From an uncultured Candidatus Poseidoniales archaeon (lineage in GTDB: Archaea; Thermoplasmatota; Poseidoniia; Poseidoniales; Thalassarchaeaceae): 5,689 nt of DNA. This document shows positions 1-5,689 of this stretch, one piece after another. The stretch spans positions 1 to 5,689 of the forward strand of contig CATMIM010000091.1 of NCBI GenBank assembly GCA_950068635.1, read 5' to 3'. Both the position numbers and the translations under genes were made by a program. The notes beneath the pieces were generated by a model. The model saw only the letters and a program-made list of their open reading frames with translations, ran no database searches and was not told the DNA's origin. Within the stretch, counting starts at the first letter, position 1; the number at the start of each line of letters is the position of its first letter.

Positions 1-1
1 C

Positions 2-100
2 AGCGTCATTAGACCAAAAAGAGTTATCGGCCAGGCGCTTCTCGAGAAGTTGCGACAGGGCATCCCCGCGGACCAATTGCACACGACCCTTGAGGTCTGA
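2..100 (+). CDS. Possible C-terminal tail of an unidentified protein (5' end outside window)
   Basis: An open plus-strand frame enters from the left edge and ends at TGA 98-100, giving 32 residues that start SVIRPKRVIGQALLEKL and end in TLEV. The peptide looks like a basic stretch followed by an amphipathic helix, and second codon positions are AT-rich as in real coding DNA. I do not recognise the family. Against it, two AGA and one AAA codon in 32 differ from the following gene, which mostly uses CGN and AAG. Other frames over this stretch are also open, including a minus-strand frame that could start at ATG 63-61 and leave through the left edge. If the plus-strand reading is right, the gene lies 38 bp upstream of the surface-protein gene in the same direction. 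Confidence 0.35.
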   Translation, partial: SVIRPKRVIGQALLEKLRQGIPADQLHTTLEV

Positions 101-107
101 CCCGCTC

Positions 108-120
108 AGGTTAATGAGCC
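108..120 (+). promoter_or_regulatory. Weak TATA-like element before the surface-protein gene
   Basis: The 38 bp between 101 and 138 contain one AT-rich core, TTAATGA at 111-117, centred about 25 bases before ATG 139. That is the spacing expected for an archaeal TATA box serving a leaderless transcript. No Shine-Dalgarno-like motif precedes the ATG (the bases before it are CCGAAAAAAC), which agrees with leaderless initiation. The match to a TATA consensus is poor, so this rests mainly on spacing. Confidence 0.25.
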
Positions 121-138
121 GCCGGCTACCGAAAAAAC

Positions 139-3100
139 ATGGGCGTAGCCATGCAAGGTCACAGCCTTCGCACACCAGGTCTGGCGCTGCTGCTGTTCAC
201 CGCAGTGCTGCTTCCGCTCGTGCCGGTCGTCTCGGCCGACTCTGACATCGGGCTGGAACTCTCGTCTGTGCATGCGGTCGTGATGCCCGGGCAAGCGGTG
301 AATGTGACGCTGACGCTGACGAATGATGACCAATGGGCCACCCATGAATACAACCTCACGCTCAACACCTCCACCCTCTCCAGTGACTGGAATGTCACGC
401 TCGCCGACACCTATCTGGGGCCAGTGTATCCGACGTTGTCCGACACGACGACGATCGTGGTCGATCTCGATGTCGCCGCACCTGTCGGCGCCAACGGTCA
501 GGCGGTCATCACGGTGACACGCGTCGATGATGCGAATTTCTCCAACTCAGTGACCCTGTTCCTGTCGGTTGCTCCGCGCTACCTTCCTGAGTTGGATGTC
601 GGTGCGGTGGGCGATCGCGGCCTGGTCGCCGTAGGTCCGAACGAGACCGTCGAGGTCGATGTGCCGGTGCGTAACTCCGGGAACGTGAACGACACCTTCC
701 TGCTGCAGGTGGATGAGGCGCTCGACCTGACGGATTTCTGGGCAGCGTGGAACAGCACGCAGAACTCGAGCAACGGCACGGGCGGGAACGGTTCCAACGG
801 ATCGAACGGGACCGGGAACCAATCGTGCGGCAATTGTTCGGGCGGTGGCAACGGGACGTCAATGCGCGGTCCGATGGGAGGCCGGGCGCTGCCGACCGAC
901 TGGGAGGTGAGATGGCTCGACCCGGTGGTGACGGACATCGCTCCCGGTGAGATACGCAACCACACCCTGCGCATCACGCTGCCAGCGGACGCTACGCCGG
1001 AATACCGCGGAATCGCCCTGTTCGCCGGTTCGGTGGGCGGCAATTACAGCATCCAGACGGTGATCGTCATCGAGGTGACGACGGTCAGCGATGTCACAGC
1101 TCAACTCGTGCACGATGCCAATCGCACATTCCTGCCCGGGGTCACAGAGGTGGTCGAGGTCCTGGTCACCAACAACGGCAACGACGCCACCACCCTCGTC
1201 TATTCCGTCGCCTCCGACTCCAGTTGTGCCGCTGCGCTTGCCGATGCGGTCGGTTCCGAGTTGCAGCCGCTGGCGAGCGAGATGATCTCGCTGAACATCA
1301 CGCCGGATGCGAGCGAGCACTGGAACGGCACGTGCCTCGTCACGCTGACCTCCGAGGAAGCGAACACCGGCGTAGAGCATCTCATGGGCTTCACCTTCGT
1401 GTTCGGTGTCGACTGGGGGTGGGAGTTGACCGCGCCCGCTGGGGCGACCAGTGTTGCTCCAGGGGATACTGCGACATTGCAGGTGGGTGTGCGCAATCTC
1501 GGTACCGAACTGGACGAGGTCCGCTTCGAGTTCAGCGCTCCAGCAGGTGTGAGCGCGAGTGGTCCACCCGGTTGGATGTCCGTTGATCGAGGCCTGTCGG
1601 ACGTCATCTCAGTGCAGGTTTCAGTGGACAGCGAGACGATGCTCTCTGGTGAACACAACCTGTCAGTCACCTGTTATGGAAAGCATGGCGGGGAGCAGGC
1701 GCTGCTCTCGGTCACCCTCGACATCGAGCCCAAGCGGGAACTGTCGGTAGATGGTCCGCAAGGAGGCATCGTGCAGGTGACCGCCGGGGATGAGACCGAC
1801 TTCACGTTGATGCTGACCAATCGAGGAACCCAGAATCTCACTGTCGACCTTTACTGGTCCGGCCTGCCATCGAGCCTGACGATCTCCAATGAGAGCGATC
1901 TGCCTGCGCTGGTGAATGTCTCTGAGTCGCTCTCCGTGCCGCTGGAACTGAGCGCGTCCGTCTCGGCCTCCGCGGGAACGTACACTGCGGAGTTCACCTT
2001 GAGCGATGCCGCCGACGGCTCGACCTTGGCGACCATCTCGCTGCAGGTCGAGGTGCAGCACGCGCCGGCGGTCCGATTGCTGGCGGCCGGCGACACCTTC
2101 GCGGTCGGCAGCCAGGGAAGCAGTTCGATGGACTTCGTCGTGGTGAACGACGGCAATGAACTGGACTCGTTCTCGTTCGGGCTGTCGCCGTCGAGTGACG
2201 GTTTCGAGGTGCAGATCGAACCGCTGCTGCTCGAACTCGGCGCAGGTGAGCAAGGGGCCGTGACCCTCACGATGCGACGTACCACCGCTACCGGTGACAC
2301 AGCGCTCTCGCTAGTGGCGACTTCATCCAACGACAACTCGGTGAGCGCTTCGCACGCCTTCACCATCGTGGAGGTGGAGGTGGGATTGGCGGTCGGCCTG
2401 ACCACCAGCATCTCGACCGCGCAGGTCGGAGAAGCGGTGCCGGCTACGATGTGGCTCACGAACACGGGCAATTCCAACATGACGGTGAGCCTGTCCGTCT
2501 CGGGAATCGACTGTCCGAACATGCCCGCGACGAAGGAACTCGCACCGTCTGCGAACGCGGTTCCAGTCCAACTGTCATGCAACGTGCGGGCGAACACGCC
2601 CGCGGGCGTCACCAACTTCTCCGTCTCGGCAACCTCCCTGCAGGACAGCACCCTGAGTGAGTCGGATTGGGTGAACATCACCATACCGGCCGACCGGGTG
2701 AACGGGCAACCAAGGCTCTATGTGAATGTCAGCGGAACTGCGGACAACACCCTCCCATGGGGGGGAAGTCTCGGGCTGACGGTCCAACTCACCAACGCCG
2801 GCAACGAACTCCTCTCGGGCACTCTTTCTCTCCAGGGCGAGGGTGCGGGAGACTTCAGCCCGTCGTGGACGGCGGCGGGCGGCTCGAACAATCCGGCATA
2901 CGTCATCGGACCTGGCCAGCAGATCACCTACACACTGGTGCTGACATCGATGATGACCGAGAGCGGCGGTGATCTCGAACTGCGCGTGCAGGCGGCCGGG
3001 TCCGGACATAGTGTGCGCAGTGATGCGTTCAACGTGAAATCCCAGTCAGAGCCGATGCCACCCGCTGGAATCGATATGGTATTCTTCACGCTCGACAACC

Positions 3101-3432
3101 AGATGTCGATCACGTTGCTCGCCACGGGATGGCTGCTGCTGTTCCTGGCGGTCGCCATCTGGCGGGTGAGCAGACGCAAGGATGAGCCGGAGATTCCACC
3201 GCTGGATTCGTTGCCGCTCGGTGACGACCTGCCCCTTCCGCCTCCGGTGGGTGCTGAGCCGGTCACGTCAGACATTCCGGCTCCGGTCACAGCGGATTCC
3301 GACGAGGCCGAGATGGTCGACGGCAAGGTGACCTGTCCGAGCTGTGATGCCACGCTGAAGATGCCGGCGAGCAAGGAGCCGCCGTTCCGCTTCAAGTGTC
3401 CCAAGTGCAGCGAGAAGGTCCGCGTGGTGTAG
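139..3432 (+). CDS. Large secreted Ig-like repeat protein, single-pass membrane-anchored, with cytoplasmic zinc ribbon
   Basis: This is a 1097-residue cell-surface protein. Residues 1-33 form a signal peptide (hydrophobic core about 15-31, likely cut after VSA33); Met5 is an alternative start, and TGA 115-117 blocks extension upstream. The body, about 34-970, is a chain of roughly eight beta-rich Ig-like repeats of the NEW3/CARDB kind. Each carries an 'hxhxNxGN'-like turn, with the first Asn at residues 62 (degenerate), 179, 345, 453, 561, 670, 775 and 886. By hand count there are about 29 N-glycosylation sequons. C363/C399 and C792/C814 could form disulfides within domains. A transmembrane helix at about 988-1010 is followed by RRK, placing the C terminus in the cytoplasm. 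A proline-rich acidic linker (about 1016-1060) then leads to a zinc ribbon with C1066, C1069, C1087 and C1090, similar to MJ0042-type ribbons. No catalytic domain is visible. An adhesin, stalk or S-layer-associated role is inference; the architecture is clear, the function is not. Confidence 0.9.
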   Translation: MGVAMQGHSLRTPGLALLLFTAVLLPLVPVVSADSDIGLELSSVHAVVMPGQAVNVTLTLTNDDQWATHEYNLTLNTSTLSSDWNVTLADTYLGPVYPTLSDTTTIVVDLDVAAPVGANGQAVITVTRVDDANFSNSVTLFLSVAPRYLPELDVGAVGDRGLVAVGPNETVEVDVPVRNSGNVNDTFLLQVDEALDLTDFWAAWNSTQNSSNGTGGNGSNGSNGTGNQSCGNCSGGGNGTSMRGPMGGRALPTDWEVRWLDPVVTDIAPGEIRNHTLRITLPADATPEYRGIALFAGSVGGNYSIQTVIVIEVTTVSDVTAQLVHDANRTFLPGVTEVVEVLVTNNGNDATTLVYSVASDSSCAAALADAVGSELQPLASEMISLNITPDASEHWNGTCLVTLTSEEANTGVEHLMGFTFVFGVDWGWELTAPAGATSVAPGDTATLQVGVRNLGTELDEVRFEFSAPAGVSASGPPGWMSVDRGLSDVISVQVSVDSETMLSGEHNLSVTCYGKHGGEQALLSVTLDIEPKRELSVDGPQGGIVQVTAGDETDFTLMLTNRGTQNLTVDLYWSGLPSSLTISNESDLPALVNVSESLSVPLELSASVSASAGTYTAEFTLSDAADGSTLATISLQVEVQHAPAVRLLAAGDTFAVGSQGSSSMDFVVVNDGNELDSFSFGLSPSSDGFEVQIEPLLLELGAGEQGAVTLTMRRTTATGDTALSLVATSSNDNSVSASHAFTIVEVEVGLAVGLTTSISTAQVGEAVPATMWLTNTGNSNMTVSLSVSGIDCPNMPATKELAPSANAVPVQLSCNVRANTPAGVTNFSVSATSLQDSTLSESDWVNITIPADRVNGQPRLYVNVSGTADNTLPWGGSLGLTVQLTNAGNELLSGTLSLQGEGAGDFSPSWTAAGGSNNPAYVIGPGQQITYTLVLTSMMTESGGDLELRVQAAGSGHSVRSDAFNVKSQSEPMPPAGIDMVFFTLDNQMSITLLATGWLLLFLAVAIWRVSRRKDEPEIPPLDSLPLGDDLPLPPPVGAEPVTSDIPAPVTADSDEAEMVDGKVTCPSCDATLKMPASKEPPFRFKCPKCSEKVRVV
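751..888 (+). repeat. Asn/Gly/Ser low-complexity insert, sequon cluster, within the surface protein
   Basis: Codons 205-250 of the surface protein form a low-complexity stretch made largely of NGS, NGT and NSS units. At DNA level it is built from recurring AACGG-type words. All nine asparagines between residues 205 and 240 sit in N-x-S/T sequons, and a CGNC pair (C230, C233) lies in the middle. It interrupts the second Ig-like repeat: the spacing of repeat motifs rises from about 108 to 166 residues here. It is probably a flexible, heavily glycosylated loop or hinge. The imperfect short repeats could make its length variable between strains. Confidence 0.75.
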
Positions 3433-3434
3433 AC

Positions 3435-4331
3435 TCAGTCGAGCGCGGGAAGGTTCACTGCGAACAACAGGAAGGCGGTATGCCCCATCGGGTTGTTCCC
3501 CGGCCTGACCCCACCTTTCGATGCGCGTGTCCACGCTCTGTCGATGAGTTCGCCCGCCCATTCCACGGTGAGCCCCGATTCATCACATGCTGCCCACGCC
3601 TGTTCGAGTTGTGTCGAGACCGGGCAGTAGCAGGCGAGCCGGCCTCCTGTGCGCAGTCGTGTGGCGAGGTGGGGGATGGTGTGCCATGGCTCGGGGACGT
3701 CGATGACCACCGCGTCGAAGTCGTTGTCGAACTTGTCGAGTTCCGCGTTGCAGTTGTTGGCGTCGGCTGCGATGATGTGCAGGTCGGGAAAGGAATCCCA
3801 GGCTGCCTTGGCGCGCTCGAGGTTCTCCTGGCCCACCTTGGCGTGCTCCGGCCTGTTCTCGATCGAGATGAGTTGACCTCCGCTGCCGATGGCTCTCGCG
3901 AGGTGCAACGCCATGCCCGCAGATCCGAGTCCGGCCTCTATGACACGCGATCCCGGACCGATGCTGAGCGCGTTGACGATGAATCCCGCATCCTTGGGGG
4001 TGATGATCTGCGCTCGCCGGCTCATTCCGGTCCGGATCTCGGCGAGACCCGGCTCGAGGACGGCGAAGCGCTTCTGGCCGACTTGGATCACCTGCCCGAT
4101 CTCGACCTCCGCGAGCAGTCTCTGCGGGTTGATGCGGCCGATTCCGCGCACCTTCAACTCCCGATCCTCGACGACGAGCACCCAGGTGCGCCCATCCGCA
4201 CCGCGCAACGCGACGACGTCCCCCGTTTCCATCGGCTCCCCAGCAGGTGCGGGCCGGCCAATGCGGTTGAGGATTTCCCGTGCCCTCACGCGAGCGCCGC
4301 CCGCGCGGAGGGGGTCTGTGACCCCCTCCAT
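3435..4331 (-). CDS. trmI: tRNA (adenine-N1)-methyltransferase, TrmI family (m1A58, T-loop)
   Basis: This is a SAM-dependent methyltransferase expected to make N1-methyladenosine at position 58 of tRNA; characterised archaeal members also act on A57. Family landmarks appear in order: RRAQIITPKDAGFI at about 105-118; SAM motif I VIEAGLGSAGM at 130-140; motif II region with E158 (ISIEN) as the probable ribose ligand; D190 near the adenine site; IDVPEPW at 210-216; GGRLACYCPVSTQ at 229-241; and a C-terminal GHTAFLLF at 283-290. Motif I reads GSAGM where the family more often has GSGAL. The longest frame gives 298 residues from ATG 4331. Known archaeal TrmI proteins are about 250 residues and begin near a 'GDxV' segment, which matches Met34 here (METGDVVAL, ATG at 4232), preceded by GGGGAG three bases upstream. 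So the true protein may be 265 residues. Codons 1-33 are still mostly G/C-ending, so the longer form is not excluded. The gene converges on the surface-protein gene with a 2-bp gap. Confidence 0.93.
   Translation of the reverse strand: MEGVTDPLRAGGARVRAREILNRIGRPAPAGEPMETGDVVALRGADGRTWVLVVEDRELKVRGIGRINPQRLLAEVEIGQVIQVGQKRFAVLEPGLAEIRTGMSRRAQIITPKDAGFIVNALSIGPGSRVIEAGLGSAGMALHLARAIGSGGQLISIENRPEHAKVGQENLERAKAAWDSFPDLHIIAADANNCNAELDKFDNDFDAVVIDVPEPWHTIPHLATRLRTGGRLACYCPVSTQLEQAWAACDESGLTVEWAGELIDRAWTRASKGGVRPGNNPMGHTAFLLFAVNLPALD
4230..4240 (-). promoter_or_regulatory. trmI: Candidate internal ribosome binding site and start for trmI (Met34)
   Basis: Read on the minus strand, GGGGAG, then CCG, then ATG 4232-4230. 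This is a purine-rich Shine-Dalgarno-like stretch with short spacing. The longer start at 4331 has only a weak GGAACT-like motif upstream. Together with the usual family N terminus at 'GDxV', this makes Met34 a serious candidate start. If used, it leaves a 125-bp intergenic region up to lonB. Confidence 0.4.
4307..4329. promoter_or_regulatory. Perfect 10-bp inverted repeat at the trmI/lonB divergent junction
   Basis: The left arm GGAGGGGGTC (4307-4316) and the right arm GACCCCCTCC (4320-4329) are exact reverse complements around TGT (4317-4319). As DNA this 23-bp dyad suits a dimeric regulator. As RNA it would be a very stable 10-bp stem with a tight loop. It ends 28 bp before the lonB ATG. 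It also overlaps codons 1-8 of trmI if that gene starts at 4331, or lies within the intergenic region if trmI starts at 4232. No T-run follows on either strand, so it does not look like a terminator. The repeat is seen directly; regulation of lonB and/or trmI is inferred. Confidence 0.5.
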
Positions 4332-4345
4332 AGTTGAGTTCCGTC

Positions 4346-4350
4346 AAGGG
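4346..4350 (+). promoter_or_regulatory. lonB: Possible Shine-Dalgarno-like site of lonB
   Basis: AAGGG lies seven bases before ATG 4358, a suitable spacing, though it is only a partial match to the usual GGAGG/GGTG core. If functional, lonB has a 5' leader and its promoter must lie further left, among or beyond the inverted repeat at 4307-4329. Confidence 0.3.
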
Positions 4351-4360
4351 CAGTTTAATG
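4351..4360 (-). promoter_or_regulatory. trmI: Possible TATA-like element for trmI (long start)
   Basis: Read on the minus strand this is CATTAAACTG, an AT-rich core centred about 25 bases upstream of trmI ATG 4331. That spacing would suit a leaderless archaeal transcript. It overlaps the lonB start codon, so the two divergent genes would have mutually overlapping promoters. The consensus match is weak. Confidence 0.22.
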
Positions 4361-5689
4361 AGCGTTGGAACGCACGAACCTGTGCTGGAGCACGCGCGGA
4401 TGGGTTCAGACGAGTCTCCCGAGGTCCCTGAAGAAGGGGACTGGGACACATACTCAGACTTCTCAGGTATGGCCGACCGGGAGGCCGAGGAGAAGATCGA
4501 GAACTCGTCGGTGGAAGAGTGGATGGAGAATATCGAATTCGAATCCACGGCGGATGTTCCGATTCCCGACAATCTGGTCAACCAGGTAATCGGTCAGGAG
4601 GATGCGGCCATCGTGATTCGCAAGGCTGCGGAGCAACGCCGTCACATGATGATGATCGGCGACCCCGGGACAGGGAAGTCGATGCTCGCGAGGGCGATAA
4701 CCGAGCTGATTCCACGTGACGTGCTCGAAGACACGCTCTGCTATCCCAATGACGACGATGAGAACGAGCCTCGGGTGAGGACGGTCCCTGCTGGACGGGG
4801 TGACAAGATCATCAGTGACAGGCGGGCGCACCTGAGGGCTGCTCGTGAGCGGACGAACAAGACCCTGCTCTCGATCACGCTGTTAATCGGTGTGGTTCTC
4901 GTCTATGCCACCATCATGTCCGGTGACGTCTTCATGCTCATCTTCAGCATCCTGCTGCTCGGTTTCGCCTACATGTTCCTGCGCAACCGCCTCACCTCCG
5001 GGGATGACTCCCGGATACCGAAGCTGCTCGTCAAACACGACCGCAACGACATGCCCCCGTTCGAGGATGCGACTGGCACGCTCGCCGGCAGTCTGCTCGG
5101 TGACGTGCGCCACGATCCGTTCCAATCCGGCGGCATGGAGACGCCGGCGCATGAGCGGGTCGAGGCCGGAGCGATTCACAAGGCGCACGGCGGCGTGCTG
5201 TTCATCGACGAGATCAACTTGCTGCGACTGCATGAGCAACAGGCGTTGCTGACCGCCATGCAGGAGAAGGAGTTCTGCATCTCAGGGCGCTCCGAGCGTT
5301 CAAGCGGCGCGCTGACCAAGACGGAGCCTGTTCCGTGCGACTTCATCCTCGTGGCTGCCGGCAACCTCGACGCGTTGCAGGGGATGCACCCGGCGCTGAG
5401 GAGCCGCATCCGCGGCTACGGCTACGAGGTCTACGTGAACTCGGTCATGCCCGACACCAGCCGCAACCGCCGCCGGCTCATCCGCTTCGTCGCCCAGGAG
5501 GTCAACAACGAACTCAACAAGAAGACGGGCAACCCGATTCCGCACTTCGACAAGTCGGGCGTCGGCATCATCCTGCGCGAATCACAGCGTCGTGCCGGGC
5601 GCCGGGGCAAGTTGACATTGCGCCTGCGCGAACTCGGTGGCCTCGTGCGCGTGGCGGGCGACCTCGCCTGCGAGCAGGGTAGCGACCTC
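4358..5689 (+). CDS. lonB: Archaeal membrane-anchored ATP-dependent protease LonB, N-terminal part (3' end outside window)
   Basis: LonB is a hexameric AAA+ serine protease of the archaeal membrane that removes damaged and regulatory proteins. The 444 codons present hold an acidic N-terminal extension (about 1-66), then [15 protein letters not shown] leading into the AAA+ module. Walker A is GDPGTGKS at 101-108, followed by the LonB-typical '[18 protein letters not shown]' segment (129-146). Two transmembrane helices lie at about 170-188 and 190-208, inserted between Walker A and Walker B as in archaeal LonB. The conserved [14 protein letters not shown] (246-259), Walker B GGVLFIDE (278-285), sensor-1 AAGN (333-336), probable arginine finger R348/R350 and sensor-2 region LRLREL (421-426) follow. 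The Ser/Lys protease domain lies beyond the right edge. ATG 4358 is chosen because TAG 4331-4333 closes the frame upstream and an AAGGG precedes it. ATG 4400 (residue 15) and ATG at residue 38 are alternatives. The gene is divergent from trmI. Confidence 0.96.
   Translation, partial: MSVGTHEPVLEHARMGSDESPEVPEEGDWDTYSDFSGMADREAEEKIENSSVEEWMENIEFESTADVPIPDNLVNQVIGQEDAAIVIRKAAEQRRHMMMIGDPGTGKSMLARAITELIPRDVLEDTLCYPNDDDENEPRVRTVPAGRGDKIISDRRAHLRAARERTNKTLLSITLLIGVVLVYATIMSGDVFMLIFSILLLGFAYMFLRNRLTSGDDSRIPKLLVKHDRNDMPPFEDATGTLAGSLLGDVRHDPFQSGGMETPAHERVEAGAIHKAHGGVLFIDEINLLRLHEQQALLTAMQEKEFCISGRSERSSGALTKTEPVPCDFILVAAGNLDALQGMHPALRSRIRGYGYEVYVNSVMPDTSRNRRRLIRFVAQEVNNELNKKTGNPIPHFDKSGVGIILRESQRRAGRRGKLTLRLRELGGLVRVAGDLACEQGSDL

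Noticed and set aside
38..49. 12-bp perfect palindrome CTTCTCGAGAAG
   Set aside because: A 6-bp-arm palindrome is expected about once by chance in a window this size, and it sits inside a possible coding tail with no support as an operator.
1..100. Divergent minus-strand gene starting at ATG 63-61 and leaving by the left edge
   Set aside because: It has only 21 codons before the edge. It begins MPCRNFSRSAW and cannot be told from chance; it is kept only as the alternative to the plus-strand tail.
131..138. Run of six A (T-run on the minus strand) as a possible minus-strand terminator
   Set aside because: No minus-strand gene ends nearby, and the run directly precedes the plus-strand ATG.
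1851..2684. 277-codon minus-strand open frame within the surface-protein gene
   Set aside because: It is Ser/Thr/Val-rich antisense of a regular repeat protein, with no start-site or family support. Other antisense frames over this gene were dropped for the same reason.
3396..4337. 313-codon plus-strand open frame opposite trmI
   Set aside because: It is the antisense shadow of a clearly recognised TrmI gene; its product is Arg/Asp-rich with no family features, as GC-rich shadows usually are.
3583..4581. 332-codon minus-strand open frame spanning trmI and the start of lonB
   Set aside because: It reads trmI in a shifted frame, giving Arg/Gly/His-rich low-complexity protein, and crosses lonB in antisense. 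The TrmI and LonB motifs lie in other frames.
1..5689. CRISPR array, insertion sequence, tRNA or rRNA gene
   Set aside because: There is no direct-repeat/spacer pattern, no transposase-like protein, and no cloverleaf or rRNA-like stretch. Almost all of the DNA is explained by protein genes.

Overview
The window reads as a piece of an archaeal chromosome, GC-rich by eye. The strongest marker is the gene at the right end. It encodes the archaeal, membrane-anchored type of Lon protease (LonB), with two transmembrane helices inserted in the AAA+ module between Walker A and Walker B. The tRNA m1A methyltransferase of the TrmI family and a very large, sequon-rich surface protein with a cytoplasmic zinc ribbon fit this. 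The style (long Ig-like surface proteins with a C-terminal CPxC zinc ribbon, tight gene packing, few Shine-Dalgarno sites) suggests a planktonic euryarchaeon such as Marine Group II (Poseidoniales) or a relative. That assignment is inference, not proof.

Layout: bases 2-100 may hold the last 32 codons of an unidentified plus-strand gene. Bases 139-3432 (+) encode a 1097-residue secreted, single-pass membrane protein. It has a signal peptide, about eight Ig-like repeats, one transmembrane helix, a proline-rich linker and a four-cysteine zinc ribbon. Its stop codon lies 2 bp from the stop of a convergent gene at 3435-4331 (-), a TrmI-type tRNA (adenine-N1) methyltransferase. Only 26 bp beyond the longest trmI start, lonB begins at 4358 on the plus strand and runs off the right edge after 444 codons, before the protease domain.

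The most interesting non-coding signal is a perfect inverted repeat with 10-bp arms and a 3-base centre at 4307-4329, at the trmI/lonB divergent junction. It lies either in the first codons of trmI or, if trmI starts at the internal Met34 as the family's usual N terminus suggests, in a 125-bp shared intergenic region upstream of lonB. The second interesting item is the surface protein. Its Ig-like repeats are evenly spaced, and one repeat is interrupted by an Asn/Gly/Ser stretch in which all nine asparagines form N-glycosylation sequons.

The genes do not look like one pathway: cell surface structure or adhesion, tRNA T-loop modification, and membrane protein quality control. I see no CRISPR array, insertion sequence, rRNA or tRNA gene, and no convincing new multi-gene system.
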